IMG/VR virus record: IMGVR_UViG_3300010938_000950
Coordinates: 1 to 64,000 of that record
Strand: one strand, 5' to 3'
DNA length: 64,000 bases
DNA from: a virus
Of the stretch, positions 16,077-25,449 are shown in pieces. Numbering within the stretch: the stretch's first letter is position 1; each line of letters begins with the position of its first letter. A program made the position numbers and the translations under genes. The notes below the pieces were generated by a model. It saw nothing but the letters and a program-made list of their open reading frames with translations. It made no database searches and was not told the origin of the DNA.

Positions 16077-17846
16077 ATGAGTCCAATTAACCCTAACTTT
16101 AAACCTGGCGTTGGCCACCTAGTTACCGATAGATTTGATTTTCAAAAACATATCGATGGGGAAAACTTTAGGCATGAAGCAGGTTCTATAGACTTAAATC
16201 CAAGTGTTACTATTGGTTCAACTGTAATTACAGATGTTCAAACGGCTATTGCTGCCCTAGCTGGTACTATCATAGTCCCATCAGTACCAGATGCAACTAC
16301 AGTAAGTAAGGGTGTTATTCAATTAGGTGGAGACCTATTTGGTACAGGAACAACAGCCGTCGCTCCTAAAGTAAGTGGACTGCAAGGATTTCCTGTCAGT
16401 GCAGCTACTCCAGCAACTAATCAAGTTTTGACATGGACAGGAACCACATGGGCGCCTTCTGTCATTGTTAACGCAACATCAGCAGTTTTTGGTACTATTA
16501 AATTATTGGGCGATTTAAATGCTGGTACAGCTAGTTCGCCAGTAGTTACTGGCATTCAAACTCGTCCTGTTAGTGCAGTGGCTCCTCTTTCTGGTCAAGC
16601 TTTGGTATGGAATGGTTCTGTTTGGATTCCAACCGGTATTCCAACTACTCCAACAGGTACTGGTTTTGCTACTTTAACGGGCGGCACTTATGATGCCTCT
16701 GCTACGGCGAATATTAGGTATACTGGTGGCAAATTACAGACTGATACTAACATTCAGTTCAAAAATGCCGCTATTACTGGGGATTTAGCGTGGACTCCTA
16801 CAGGCGTTAACAAAACAATAACTTTACCGGACACTACTGACACGCTTATTGGTTTGTCAACAACTGACGTATTAGCCAACAAAACCATTAATGCAACAAC
16901 CAATACTATTACTGATACTGGAGCTGCTTTGGGAGATATTTTAGCCGTAGTTTCTGGTACTAAATTTACCAGATTAGCTAAAGGTGCTAACGGTACATTC
17001 TTGGGCGTTTCTGGTGGTGTTCTTGGATATTTTACTCCGTCTGGTAGTACTCCAGCAGGTACCGGTTTTGCTACGGTAACTGGTGGTGTATTTGATTCAA
17101 ATGCAACAGCAAATATTAGATATACAAGCGGTAAATTCCAAACTGACGTATCTTTACAATTTAAAAACGGTGGTATTACCGGAGATTTAGCTTGGTCACC
17201 ATCTATTTCAAATAAAACACTAACTTTGCCAAATGCTAATGATACATTGGTTGGTCAAAATACAACAGATGCTTTAACTAATAAAATTCTTGTGGCCTCT
17301 TCAAATACCATCACTGATACTGGTATAGCGCTTGGTGATTTATTAAAGAGCAATGGTACTTCATTTGTACGATTTGCTAGAGGATCAGCATTACAGGTTT
17401 TGAGAACTAATTCAGGTGGTACTGACTTAGAATGGGCGACGGTATCATTCCCTCCAACATATGTATCAATAAACCAGAGTGGTGCAGGTCAGCTTAATAA
17501 TATTCCAAGTGATAGCGTTGGAGATACAACAGGTAATCCTGCCGTTTGTATAAGATTTACTGGTGATGGTGCAGGAACTGACATTCTACTTAGTGGAATT
17601 AATCGTTTACCATTAGATTCTACTAATGTCAGAAGAATTGTTTTAATGCCAGTAAGTACATCCAGATTAATTCTTTCTAATTTAGACCCTAACAGTAGCT
17701 CCAGTAACCAAATTAAGTTTTTTAATAATACTGCTAGCGCACAATACGTTGTTGGAGCTGATGGATATTCTTGTGAAGTTATGTACGATAGTTCTTCACT
17801 CAAATGGAGACTAGTCAATGATTACAGGTCAGTACAATTAGCATGA
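16077..17846 (+). CDS. Repetitive tail fibre protein
   Basis: 589 residues with AAGGGA before the ATG. After a 45-residue head (FKPGVGHLVTDRFDFQKHID) come two approximately 58-residue repeats, each with a K-G-V/T-I-x-L-x-G-D-L core, a motif common in phage head and tail fibres. Two approximately 115-residue repeats follow, each starting GTGFAT(L/V)TGG and containing TANIRYT, ITGDLAW and TNTITDTG. The C-terminal 120 residues form a distinct beta-rich domain ending with a YD-SSLKWRLVN strand typical of fibre ends. There are no catalytic residues. This is a trimeric-fibre-like shaft and tip, probably structural or receptor-binding. Confidence 0.82.
   Translation: MSPINPNFKPGVGHLVTDRFDFQKHIDGENFRHEAGSIDLNPSVTIGSTVITDVQTAIAALAGTIIVPSVPDATTVSKGVIQLGGDLFGTGTTAVAPKVSGLQGFPVSAATPATNQVLTWTGTTWAPSVIVNATSAVFGTIKLLGDLNAGTASSPVVTGIQTRPVSAVAPLSGQALVWNGSVWIPTGIPTTPTGTGFATLTGGTYDASATANIRYTGGKLQTDTNIQFKNAAITGDLAWTPTGVNKTITLPDTTDTLIGLSTTDVLANKTINATTNTITDTGAALGDILAVVSGTKFTRLAKGANGTFLGVSGGVLGYFTPSGSTPAGTGFATVTGGVFDSNATANIRYTSGKFQTDVSLQFKNGGITGDLAWSPSISNKTLTLPNANDTLVGQNTTDALTNKILVASSNTITDTGIALGDLLKSNGTSFVRFARGSALQVLRTNSGGTDLEWATVSFPPTYVSINQSGAGQLNNIPSDSVGDTTGNPAVCIRFTGDGAGTDILLSGINRLPLDSTNVRRIVLMPVSTSRLILSNLDPNSSSSNQIKFFNNTASAQYVVGADGYSCEVMYDSSSLKWRLVNDYRSVQLA
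16278..17403 (+). repeat. Two families of internal repeats in the 16077-17846 fibre gene
   Basis: The short repeats lie at about 16278-16455 and 16465-16632; the long repeats at about 16656-17002 and 17058-17403. The DNA copies have diverged while the encoded motifs are kept, as expected for old duplications that build fibre length. Confidence 0.65.
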
Positions 17847-17914
17847 TAAGTTTCTGTTTTCCATATCAATTCTTCCACATATCATAAAGAGTTTTGACTC
17901 GTGTAAGGAGTACT

Positions 17915-18412
17915 ATGGATGCATTAATACAAGCCTTTTTAAGTTGGCAATTTTTATTTTTCTGCCTAGCAATTGGTGCTGTTGTCTTTGTTATTAGGCA
18001 AGTGGTTGAATATGGTATGGAAAATTGGTGGCCACTAAAACAATGGAAAGCGGCACATAAAGACGCAAAACTATGGAGAAGTTTGATTCTTCCAATTCTA
18101 CCAATTTTATTAGGACAAGCTGGGGCCCTTTTGGCAAAAAGCTATCCTTATCCTGAAGGCTTTTCCTCCACCAGTGGAAGAATTGTTTTTGGTCTAGTTG
18201 CTGGTTTTACTTCTGGTTTAATTGTCAGATTGTTTAGATCATTTTTGTCCGATAAAATTTCAGAATTTAAAAATAATATTCAGTATAGAATGACTAACCT
18301 TATGCCTCCAGCCCCTCCACCAACACCTGAGGTTCCTCAAATCAATAATGTAGTACAAATTAATAATACGAATGATGATCTTAAAGATGTTCCAAAAAGA
18401 GGTCAACCATAA
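17915..18412 (+). CDS. Three-helix membrane protein, holin candidate
   Basis: 165 residues from ATG 17915, chosen because AAGGAG ends 4 bases upstream; a TTG at 17894 is in frame but has no such site. Three hydrophobic segments lie at about 8-29, 55-74 and 89-107, separated by charged loops, followed by a Pro-rich linker (PPAPPPTPEVP) and a polar tail. Class I holins have this number of segments and a charged C-terminus, but are usually shorter. No lysin gene is adjacent. It could instead be another inner-membrane phage protein. Confidence 0.6.
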   Translation: MDALIQAFLSWQFLFFCLAIGAVVFVIRQVVEYGMENWWPLKQWKAAHKDAKLWRSLILPILPILLGQAGALLAKSYPYPEGFSSTSGRIVFGLVAGFTSGLIVRLFRSFLSDKISEFKNNIQYRMTNLMPPAPPPTPEVPQINNVVQINNTNDDLKDVPKRGQP

Positions 18413-18427
18413 CTAAGATTTAGTTAT
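18409..18427 (+). other. Hairpin over the stop codon before the large fibre gene
   Basis: ATAACTAA (18409-18416) and TTAGTTAT (18420-18427) form a perfect 8 bp AT-rich stem with a 3-base loop. The stem includes the stop codon of the membrane protein gene and ends 14 bases before the next ATG. It might affect translation coupling or mRNA stability, but it lacks the GC core of a terminator. Confidence 0.3.
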
Positions 18428-18441
18428 ATAATTGGTGAAAT

Positions 18442-21400
18442 ATGAGTAACTATCCAAACAATTTTGATGATGATTCAACCTTGCCGGTTGTAAACGATAA
18501 TCTCACAGAGATTGGTGGCGATGCTATCAATGCTTTGCGAGATGCTGTTTTTCAAATAGAGCAAGCATTAGGTCTAAATATTGCTGGAGTTACTCCATCA
18601 TTAGCTGCCCGTCTTGGTGTATTTATTAATCCAGATGGCTCACCCAATGCATCTGTTTTGACTAGTTTGGGGCTAGTTACTCTACCAATCAGAAATGACC
18701 AAATTGCGGAAGCGGCTGGTATTCCAGAATCTAAACTACGTCTTGACTTTAGAACTCAAGATTTATTTAATTACATACGAGATTTATCTCTTGACATAAA
18801 TACTACTCTTGGATGGATTAATACTCAAGGTATCAAACTAGAGCCTCATTTGATTGGCGCAATCTATCGCCATACCATGGATCAGATAGATGTTAGCAAT
18901 AGCACCGGCGACTTCTTAAGCAATGTTTTCCGTACTCTTAGAGACAATACACAATCATACACTCTTGTTAAAGATATAAATGCAGAGTTACTAGCTCATC
19001 AATGGGCCGATGGATCTCCGTTTGGTACCGAGAAAACCATTGTAACCAATAATGGCTCCGTTTACACAACTGATTTTGCACACGTTGGTAGCGGAATTTT
19101 TATTAATCCAAGTAGATTCAATAACATTCCTCAGACACTGGATAATCTTCAGTTGTTTGCTGAATTTATTGACAGTGCCAGTATTTTTCTCTTGGGCACA
19201 AGAATTCAGAACTTGTATACTAGTGGTATTTCTAGAGTATCTGAATCTTCTAATTTAACAGTGGATGGTTATGGACAGTTCCTTGTTCCTCCAACTCCAG
19301 CTAGTGCATTCCTACTAAATATTGGTAACGCAAGTGGACCATTTGATGATATCAACACTGGTGATGATATTGTTGTATTTAATCCGCCAGCCGATCTACA
19401 AACCAATAATTATTTCGATTCTCTATTCTCTTTGGTTAAGCCCGGCGACATTATCAGAGTTCATTATGGTGACGGTTATAATATAGAAGTTCCATACGTA
19501 ATTAGAGAGAAGAAATATAATCCTACCGTTGGTAATAAGAAATATCTTGTCAGAATTGCTGGTAAGAACCAAGCTTACTCACCAAATGCTATTGCGAGAA
19601 TTGATAAACCATTAGCTAATAATAATAAGTATGGAGAGCTATCTATTTCTCCTGTTAATAATGCATTTAGCGCTACACCAAGCTTGATTATCAATAATCC
19701 GCGTGGTGCTCAGGCAACAGGCGTTGGATTTGCTCCTGATCAGTTTGATGAAACGCATTACATGCTATATCTAGCGTTTTATCCAACAGGACACGCTACA
19801 GATGGGTATGTTTTCTTACCAGGAATTGATGTAACAGGTAATCAAGGAACTACACCAGGTGCGTATACTCTTGAGTCCATTGTTCAAGCTACCAACAATG
19901 CATTCCGTAAAGTAGGATACAACTATAGATTTACTGCTTTTGCGTTTGGTGGAGAGTTTGGTATCTGTCTAGCAGATTCGTACCACAACAGCGCATTTTC
20001 TATTATAAGTACTGCAATTGCACCGGATGGGTCAATTGATACACTAAGTAATAGTATCAATTTCCCAAATAATGTTATTTCGATAGTACCGACTGTTGGA
20101 ACTGTCGCAGCAGATCCATTGGGATTTGGGCCAACTGGTTCAGGCGTAGCAAGTCCTCCATTTATGACTTCTTATGGCTCGCCTGCTGCCGCTCTCAACC
20201 CAACCAAGTTATTTATTCCGCTCAGAAGAAATAACTACTATGTTAACGGCTCTGAAACCGAAAGACTTGCGAAAGAAGACTCTCAAGCTTTAGATGGTTA
20301 TGGAGATGGTTATTGGGTAGCAACCGTACAAGATATTCAAGTTCAACCAGGTCGAGTACAAACTACTTATCGTATTCCTCTTAATTTAGATACTTCTGGA
20401 TTAAAGATTGGAAAAACTATTGTTGTTCAATCACTCGGCGTTGGAAACTTAGTAGATTTTGGTAGATATATTATTCAATCTGTAAATATAAACTGTGCAC
20501 CAAATGTTTATACAGATATCACGGTTTATGATTCTGTTCACGCCAAAGGCTTCTCGCCAACAGCCACACTACAGCCATTTTCTCAGGTCGCGATTTATTT
20601 TGGATCAGACTCTGTTTCGTTTAGTACGGAATCGGCAACTGATTTTACTGTTGCAACTCCATTCAAGAGACATTTTGAAGTATATGTAGACCAAAATGGA
20701 AAAACTTTCACTCATGAACGCGGCAGACTAACACTTAGTGGTGGCAACATAACCGTTAATGGTACTACATTATACGGATATGCACAACTTAATAAATTAG
20801 ATATTGTTACCATATCTCCTAAATTAAGAGGCTATCAGTTTGGTTCTATAAACAAGATTTCTTTGAGAATGTTCAACTTCTCCAGTACCACTGGAGTATT
20901 TGACGGATATTTAGCATCATATGATGGAACCAATTTCACTCATTTTGGTCCGCGCACCACTGGTAAGAAGGGCGATGTTGTTAGATTCTATGATGAAACA
21001 CATGTTGACTACATTGACGTTATTATAGATCCAAATACCGTTGTTAATGATTTTACTGATCAAGTAATTGACTTTCAATTATTCCCATCACTTCAATTAG
21101 ATACTGAATTAATGTTGATTGGTACATGCCAAGTCAATGACACTACTCAGGTAGTTAGCAAGATCATTGATAGGCGCCAATTCGGCAATACAAGCGAAAA
21201 AGATTTAAGTGATTCAGTATTTGATTATATGGCGGTACCTGAAAAGCTATTGCACTCTAATGGAGTTATTAGAGGATTCGATATTTTCAATGTGTATGAT
21301 GGTGCTGCCGGTATCATTAATTTTACCGGAGGTGTTGTCTTAGTTGATGGCAAAATCATTAATATCAACAATGATTCTTTGTCTATACCTCTCGTTAAAG

Positions 21401-22980
21401 AGTCATTTAATTTTGTCAATTATAATATCAATTGGGCAGTCTGTATAAATAAAGATGGCGATTATGATGCCATTCCTTTATTAGATTTTGACTCTAGTCT
21501 ATCTACGCCAAGCAATACAAATAGAACATTCACTGCATTTGATGTAGTTAGCTCTACTTCATATGTTTTGCCTGCAACTACATTCTCCGATCTAATAAAT
21601 AAGAGAACCGATTTAACATTATTATATGTAGTATCTTCAACCGTTTCCGGATCGGGCTCAGGCGCAACTATTGATTTGCAAACAGTAGATGCTAGAAAAT
21701 TTGTTGCTAAAAAAGATTGGGGAGAGATAGCTACCCTTTGTGTTGATGCAAATAATGGGGAATTTAGAAGTTTCGATGCATTAGAAACATGGATCAACTT
21801 TAATGCAAAATATAATAGCCTAATACATGTTAAAGGAACATTTACTTCTCTACCATCTACACTTACCTATAATAATCCAGTTAGATTTATTGGTGATGGC
21901 ACAACAGTATTTAGTCCTACTAGTGCATTATCTGTTTTGAATGTTGAGTTTAGTAATATTACTTTGAATGTCAATACGTTTGATTTTAATGGTTCTCCAA
22001 TGGATAGATGCATCATTAATTTCAATCCAACTCCAAGTGGACATTTGGTTACGCTTAACACATTGATTACTAACACTACCATTAATTTCTCTGGTAGTGG
22101 CGGCCCAATCAACTTCTTAGCAAATACTAGACTTGAAAATGTTACAATCAATGTTACTGGAGCAAACGAAGCAGTAACACTCAGCGGATGTATTGCTAAA
22201 GATTGTACTTTTAACATTACTGGCACCGGATGTACATTAACTATTGATTCTAATGCAACTATTGAAAGCTGCACATTTAATATGAATGCAAGTAGTACAA
22301 CCTGGAGTTTCCAAGGTTCAGCAATCAATTGTACATTCAATTTTAATGCTGTTGGCACTCAGTTGCCTGTATCGGCAAGCAGCTCTTCTACTACAGGATT
22401 TAATTTCTCTGGAAATAGATTTATTGTTAATGCAGTATCTACTCCTCCAAGTAGTATAATTTCAGTATCTAATGGTTCTAACGGCAATATAATTGATAAC
22501 TTCTTCTTTAGATCAGGAACTACACTTACTAATGGATATATTTTAGCCCCTGCAACAGGCACAGTAACAGTTGTGGGCAACTTCTTTGATAGTACCACTT
22601 ACAATGGTACTGATCTTAACTTAGTTAAAAGTTTACCATTAACTTGGATCTACCAAAACAACCTCAATACGCCAACTACCAGAAATCTACGTAGAATTAC
22701 TGGAGGCAGCTCGTACACGGTAGTGCCAGTTGATCATATATTGTCTTTTGATTTAACAACCGGCCCTATGACGGTCAGCTTGCCATCGGTCAGCTTGGGT
22801 CCGCCAGGCAGAATATTAGTAATCAAAGATGCTACTGGTAATGCAGATATTAGACCAATTACGCTGGCCAGAGCAAATGTCAGTGAAACTATTGAAGGAC
22901 TAGCATCTGATTACGTATATAATATTCCATTCGGTTCCATCACATTAATAGCAGATTCTGGTGGATGGGTTATAATATGA
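18442..22980 (+). CDS. Large tail fibre/spike protein with beta-helix region
   Basis: 1512 residues. The N-terminal 150 residues (NFDDDSTLPVVNDNLTEIGG, DAINALRDAVFQIEQALG, LPIRNDQIAEAAGIPESKL) look like an attachment domain seen on other large phage fibres. The middle is a set of beta-rich domains. Residues about 1130-1395 carry regular Asn/Thr/Ile-rich rungs (NTTINFSG, ENVTINVTG, KDCTFNITG, ESCTFNMN) typical of a right-handed parallel beta-helix, as in tailspikes. The C-terminal 90 residues (ILSFDLTTGPMTVSLP to GGWVII) are a common fibre-end domain. Beta-helix spikes often degrade polysaccharide, but no catalytic residues can be named. Six DGY tripeptides are present. Confidence 0.82.
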   Translation: MSNYPNNFDDDSTLPVVNDNLTEIGGDAINALRDAVFQIEQALGLNIAGVTPSLAARLGVFINPDGSPNASVLTSLGLVTLPIRNDQIAEAAGIPESKLRLDFRTQDLFNYIRDLSLDINTTLGWINTQGIKLEPHLIGAIYRHTMDQIDVSNSTGDFLSNVFRTLRDNTQSYTLVKDINAELLAHQWADGSPFGTEKTIVTNNGSVYTTDFAHVGSGIFINPSRFNNIPQTLDNLQLFAEFIDSASIFLLGTRIQNLYTSGISRVSESSNLTVDGYGQFLVPPTPASAFLLNIGNASGPFDDINTGDDIVVFNPPADLQTNNYFDSLFSLVKPGDIIRVHYGDGYNIEVPYVIREKKYNPTVGNKKYLVRIAGKNQAYSPNAIARIDKPLANNNKYGELSISPVNNAFSATPSLIINNPRGAQATGVGFAPDQFDETHYMLYLAFYPTGHATDGYVFLPGIDVTGNQGTTPGAYTLESIVQATNNAFRKVGYNYRFTAFAFGGEFGICLADSYHNSAFSIISTAIAPDGSIDTLSNSINFPNNVISIVPTVGTVAADPLGFGPTGSGVASPPFMTSYGSPAAALNPTKLFIPLRRNNYYVNGSETERLAKEDSQALDGYGDGYWVATVQDIQVQPGRVQTTYRIPLNLDTSGLKIGKTIVVQSLGVGNLVDFGRYIIQSVNINCAPNVYTDITVYDSVHAKGFSPTATLQPFSQVAIYFGSDSVSFSTESATDFTVATPFKRHFEVYVDQNGKTFTHERGRLTLSGGNITVNGTTLYGYAQLNKLDIVTISPKLRGYQFGSINKISLRMFNFSSTTGVFDGYLASYDGTNFTHFGPRTTGKKGDVVRFYDETHVDYIDVIIDPNTVVNDFTDQVIDFQLFPSLQLDTELMLIGTCQVNDTTQVVSKIIDRRQFGNTSEKDLSDSVFDYMAVPEKLLHSNGVIRGFDIFNVYDGAAGIINFTGGVVLVDGKIININNDSLSIPLVKESFNFVNYNINWAVCINKDGDYDAIPLLDFDSSLSTPSNTNRTFTAFDVVSSTSYVLPATTFSDLINKRTDLTLLYVVSSTVSGSGSGATIDLQTVDARKFVAKKDWGEIATLCVDANNGEFRSFDALETWINFNAKYNSLIHVKGTFTSLPSTLTYNNPVRFIGDGTTVFSPTSALSVLNVEFSNITLNVNTFDFNGSPMDRCIINFNPTPSGHLVTLNTLITNTTINFSGSGGPINFLANTRLENVTINVTGANEAVTLSGCIAKDCTFNITGTGCTLTIDSNATIESCTFNMNASSTTWSFQGSAINCTFNFNAVGTQLPVSASSSSTTGFNFSGNRFIVNAVSTPPSSIISVSNGSNGNIIDNFFFRSGTTLTNGYILAPATGTVTVVGNFFDSTTYNGTDLNLVKSLPLTWIYQNNLNTPTTRNLRRITGGSSYTVVPVDHILSFDLTTGPMTVSLPSVSLGPPGRILVIKDATGNADIRPITLARANVSETIEGLASDYVYNIPFGSITLIADSGGWVII

Positions 22981-22989
22981 AAGGTAAAT

Positions 22990-24084
22990 ATGAGTAGCCC
23001 TAGACTTTTTAAACAATTTTTTACAACACCAACTTCTTTATTAGGAGCAGGAAGCATTCTTTACACAACAGTAACGGCCGCTTCAAATAACGTTGTGTTA
23101 CCAACTGGTACTATTAATGTTAACTCTACCGCTGGATTCCCAACTAGCGGGCAAATAGGTGTACAAGTTATCATAAACTTTTCTTATGCTTATGTAACAG
23201 TTAACTATACTGGAATTACCGCTACTAGTTTTACAGGATGTACTGGCGGATCTGGTACTATGGTTACTGGCTCTCAAATTGGTGCAATCGGATCTATTGT
23301 AACTGGTACTTGGACTTGTCCTGCTGGCGTCAAATATGCTATTGTTACTGGTTGTGGTGGTGGCGGTGGCGGAGGAGGTGGTGCCAGTTCTTCAGGAAGA
23401 AGCATTACCTATTTTGCAGGCGGTGGTAGCGGAGGACATCCTGCGCCAACATCAACTCAAATAGTTCAAGTTACACCTGGAGTAGTTTATACTATTTCTG
23501 TTGGTCAGGGAGGTATAGGCGGAACTTCAAACTGTGTAGCCAATATCGTAAGCCCAAGCGGTGGTGGTACAAAACCTGGTAATCCTGGATCAGATGGATC
23601 TGCTAGTATATTTGGTTCTCTTATATTTCCAGGTGGTAAGGGAGGTAGAGAGGGGCAATTAATTTCTATCAACACTCTTACATTCCCTGTTGGAGCAGAC
23701 TGTTCTAATGCTGCCTTCTCTGGTTCTACTAACCCAACACCACAAAATATTCAGGCGGCAGCCGAACGCGCCCCATTTACTCCTGCTGGTGCTTTGCAAG
23801 GAATAGCGCATGCAGTCAATCGCGCTTCAAATCAATACTCTTTATCTGGTGGAGGAACCGCAGGAGGAGTATCCAATAATCATTTATCAACTGCAGGAAA
23901 TGGTGGGCAAGGAGCACAAGGATTTGATGGATACCCATTCGCCGGCTACGGAGGTAATGGTACCTATGGTGGAGGCGGAGGAGGTGCTGGCGGAGGAGAG
24001 AACTGGGACTATAATAATACTCATGACGGCGGTCTCGGTGGTTGGGGAGGCTCCGGATTTATTGAAGTAGCATGGATGGCATAA
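22990..24084 (+). CDS. Gly-rich adhesin protein
   Basis: 364 residues with AAAGG before the ATG. Residues 1-100 form a beta-rich domain (VTAASNNVVLPTGTINVNS). From about residue 115 the chain is dominated by glycine runs (GGGGGGGGG, GGGKGG-type loops, GGNGTYGGGGGGAGGG) and ends in GWGGSGFIEVAWM. This is the same Gly-rich domain type as in the 7106 fibre, ending with a similar strand. By analogy with Gly-rich phage adhesins such as gp38 of T-even relatives, it may cap a fibre and determine host range. It lies directly after the largest fibre gene, as adhesins often do. Confidence 0.78.
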   Translation: MSSPRLFKQFFTTPTSLLGAGSILYTTVTAASNNVVLPTGTINVNSTAGFPTSGQIGVQVIINFSYAYVTVNYTGITATSFTGCTGGSGTMVTGSQIGAIGSIVTGTWTCPAGVKYAIVTGCGGGGGGGGGASSSGRSITYFAGGGSGGHPAPTSTQIVQVTPGVVYTISVGQGGIGGTSNCVANIVSPSGGGTKPGNPGSDGSASIFGSLIFPGGKGGREGQLISINTLTFPVGADCSNAAFSGSTNPTPQNIQAAAERAPFTPAGALQGIAHAVNRASNQYSLSGGGTAGGVSNNHLSTAGNGGQGAQGFDGYPFAGYGGNGTYGGGGGGAGGGENWDYNNTHDGGLGGWGGSGFIEVAWMA

Positions 24085-24468
24085 ATGAAATACATTGCAT
24101 ATAAAACAGCACAAAATGACCCTAACTTACCAAACGGGTTTATTACTGAACATTTTGAAACAGATCAAGCGACTTTAGAGGGCTATACTGTTGTTACTTT
24201 GGAAGTTTTTAACGCGCTATATCAAAATAACGTTAATTTAGTCAGAAAAGCAGAAGCAGATAGAGGAATCATACCTCAACATCCTGCATTACCGGCCCCA
24301 GTATTAAGGCCGGCCTCAGACGTGGAACAAGTACCAGCAAATTTTGTTCCCCCACCTCCTGCTCAGGCTCCTGGAATGCCACAATCAGTAGATCCTTCTA
24401 ATCAAGAACTATTTAATCAGTTTTTGGCATGGGTTGCAGCAGGTAAACCTCCTGTAAATAACACATAA
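24085..24468 (+). CDS. Small protein after the adhesin, unknown
   Basis: 127 residues. The ATG abuts the stop of the adhesin gene, so translation is probably coupled. Residues 1-65 form a compact domain (MKYIAYKTAQNDPNLPNGF, ITEHFETDQATLEGYTVV), followed by a Pro-rich linker and a short helix (SNQELFNQFLAWVAAG). The position and size resemble fibre assembly chaperones, but the sequence does not match one that I recognise. No membrane or catalytic motif. Confidence 0.6.
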   Translation: MKYIAYKTAQNDPNLPNGFITEHFETDQATLEGYTVVTLEVFNALYQNNVNLVRKAEADRGIIPQHPALPAPVLRPASDVEQVPANFVPPPPAQAPGMPQSVDPSNQELFNQFLAWVAAGKPPVNNT

Positions 24469-24482
24469 TTTGACATTAATTT

Positions 24483-25310
24483 ATGTCGTCCAATAATTTC
24501 TTTAGATCAGACCTTTTTGGAATATACAATATCATCCAAGCATCGATGATTGTTTATCCAAAAGAGATAGTCATCGCTACACTGAGAGATTTCTTTTCTA
24601 AGGATAGTTATTATCATTTTTCAAAAGATCAATGGGGATTTCCTAATACGGTAGATCATACAGATTTACCTCCAGGGGCTGATCTGCCTTATGGGCCAGG
24701 TGCACAACCAGAATTAAATCCGCATCCTATTTTACCAACCCGCTTATTTATTGGGGAGAATTATCGTTATGATGGTATTTTCTATCCTGCGGTTTTGGTT
24801 AAAAGTGGTGGCAGCCGTTATGTACCTATTTCTATTAATAGAGATCAGGGATTAGTCAAATATGATAATATCCTTTATGTTGATGGATATGGCAATGAAA
24901 CAATTGTAAGAAAACCAATTGCCTTTTTGACATCTGGAGCTTGGGAAGGATCGATAATTATTGATGTAATGAGCCGCAGTTTACGCGCTAGGGACGATTT
25001 AGTTGAATTAATTGGAATGTGTTTTACTGAAGTACATTTTGATACACTTCATGAAATAGGAATTGTGGTTAAACCAATTTCAATTGGGGCACCATCAGAG
25101 ACGGATGATCGAAACGATAAGTTATTTAGGCAAAGTCTCACATTAGATATAAGAACTGAATGGGCAAGAGAAATACCGATATCCAATACAATCGACGCCA
25201 TTCTCTTTACAGCCAGTTTTGGTGATTTGTCAAAACCAAACAGTCCAATAGCGGCAAACCTAACTGTTAATACGGAAGTTAACACGTCAGATATGCTACT
25301 AAAACTGTAA
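24483..25310 (+). CDS. Probable tail-completion or neck protein
   Basis: 275 residues. The sequence begins with a helix (SDLFGIYNIIQASMIVYPKE), continues through strands (RLFIGENYRYDGIFYPAVLV, AWEGSIIIDVMSRSLRARDD) and ends in a beta-rich part (FRQSLTLDIRTEWAREIPIS). It lies immediately upstream of the tail sheath gene, where myoviruses often encode tail terminator or sheath-stabilising proteins, and the alternating strands fit such a role. This is inferred from place, not from a recognised motif. No good ribosome binding site is visible. Confidence 0.55.
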   Translation: MSSNNFFRSDLFGIYNIIQASMIVYPKEIVIATLRDFFSKDSYYHFSKDQWGFPNTVDHTDLPPGADLPYGPGAQPELNPHPILPTRLFIGENYRYDGIFYPAVLVKSGGSRYVPISINRDQGLVKYDNILYVDGYGNETIVRKPIAFLTSGAWEGSIIIDVMSRSLRARDDLVELIGMCFTEVHFDTLHEIGIVVKPISIGAPSETDDRNDKLFRQSLTLDIRTEWAREIPISNTIDAILFTASFGDLSKPNSPIAANLTVNTEVNTSDMLLKL

Positions 25311-25412
25311 AATACTGTGGCTGAATAGGGTGAAATTGAAAAGTTTAAGACCCAGCAAGTCAACAAAATGTGTTAATATAGCGTCAAGGATAGCAATATT
25401 ACTACATTTTAG

Positions 25413-25421
25413 TGATACAAT
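25413..25421 (+). promoter_or_regulatory. Extended -10 promoter candidate before the tail sheath
   Basis: TGATACAAT is an extended -10 element (TGn followed by TACAAT). No clear -35 is present. It lies in the 139-base gap 25311-25449, the longest gap in the tail block, and transcription would begin about 22 bases before the sheath ATG. The sheath is made in many copies, which would suit its own promoter. Confidence 0.4.
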
Positions 25422-25449
25422 CCACAAAACCGAGTGAGAAGGATTTAAC

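Noticed and set aside
17894-17914. TTG start for the membrane protein
   Set aside because: ATG 17915 has AAGGAG upstream; the extra seven residues are unlikely to be translated.
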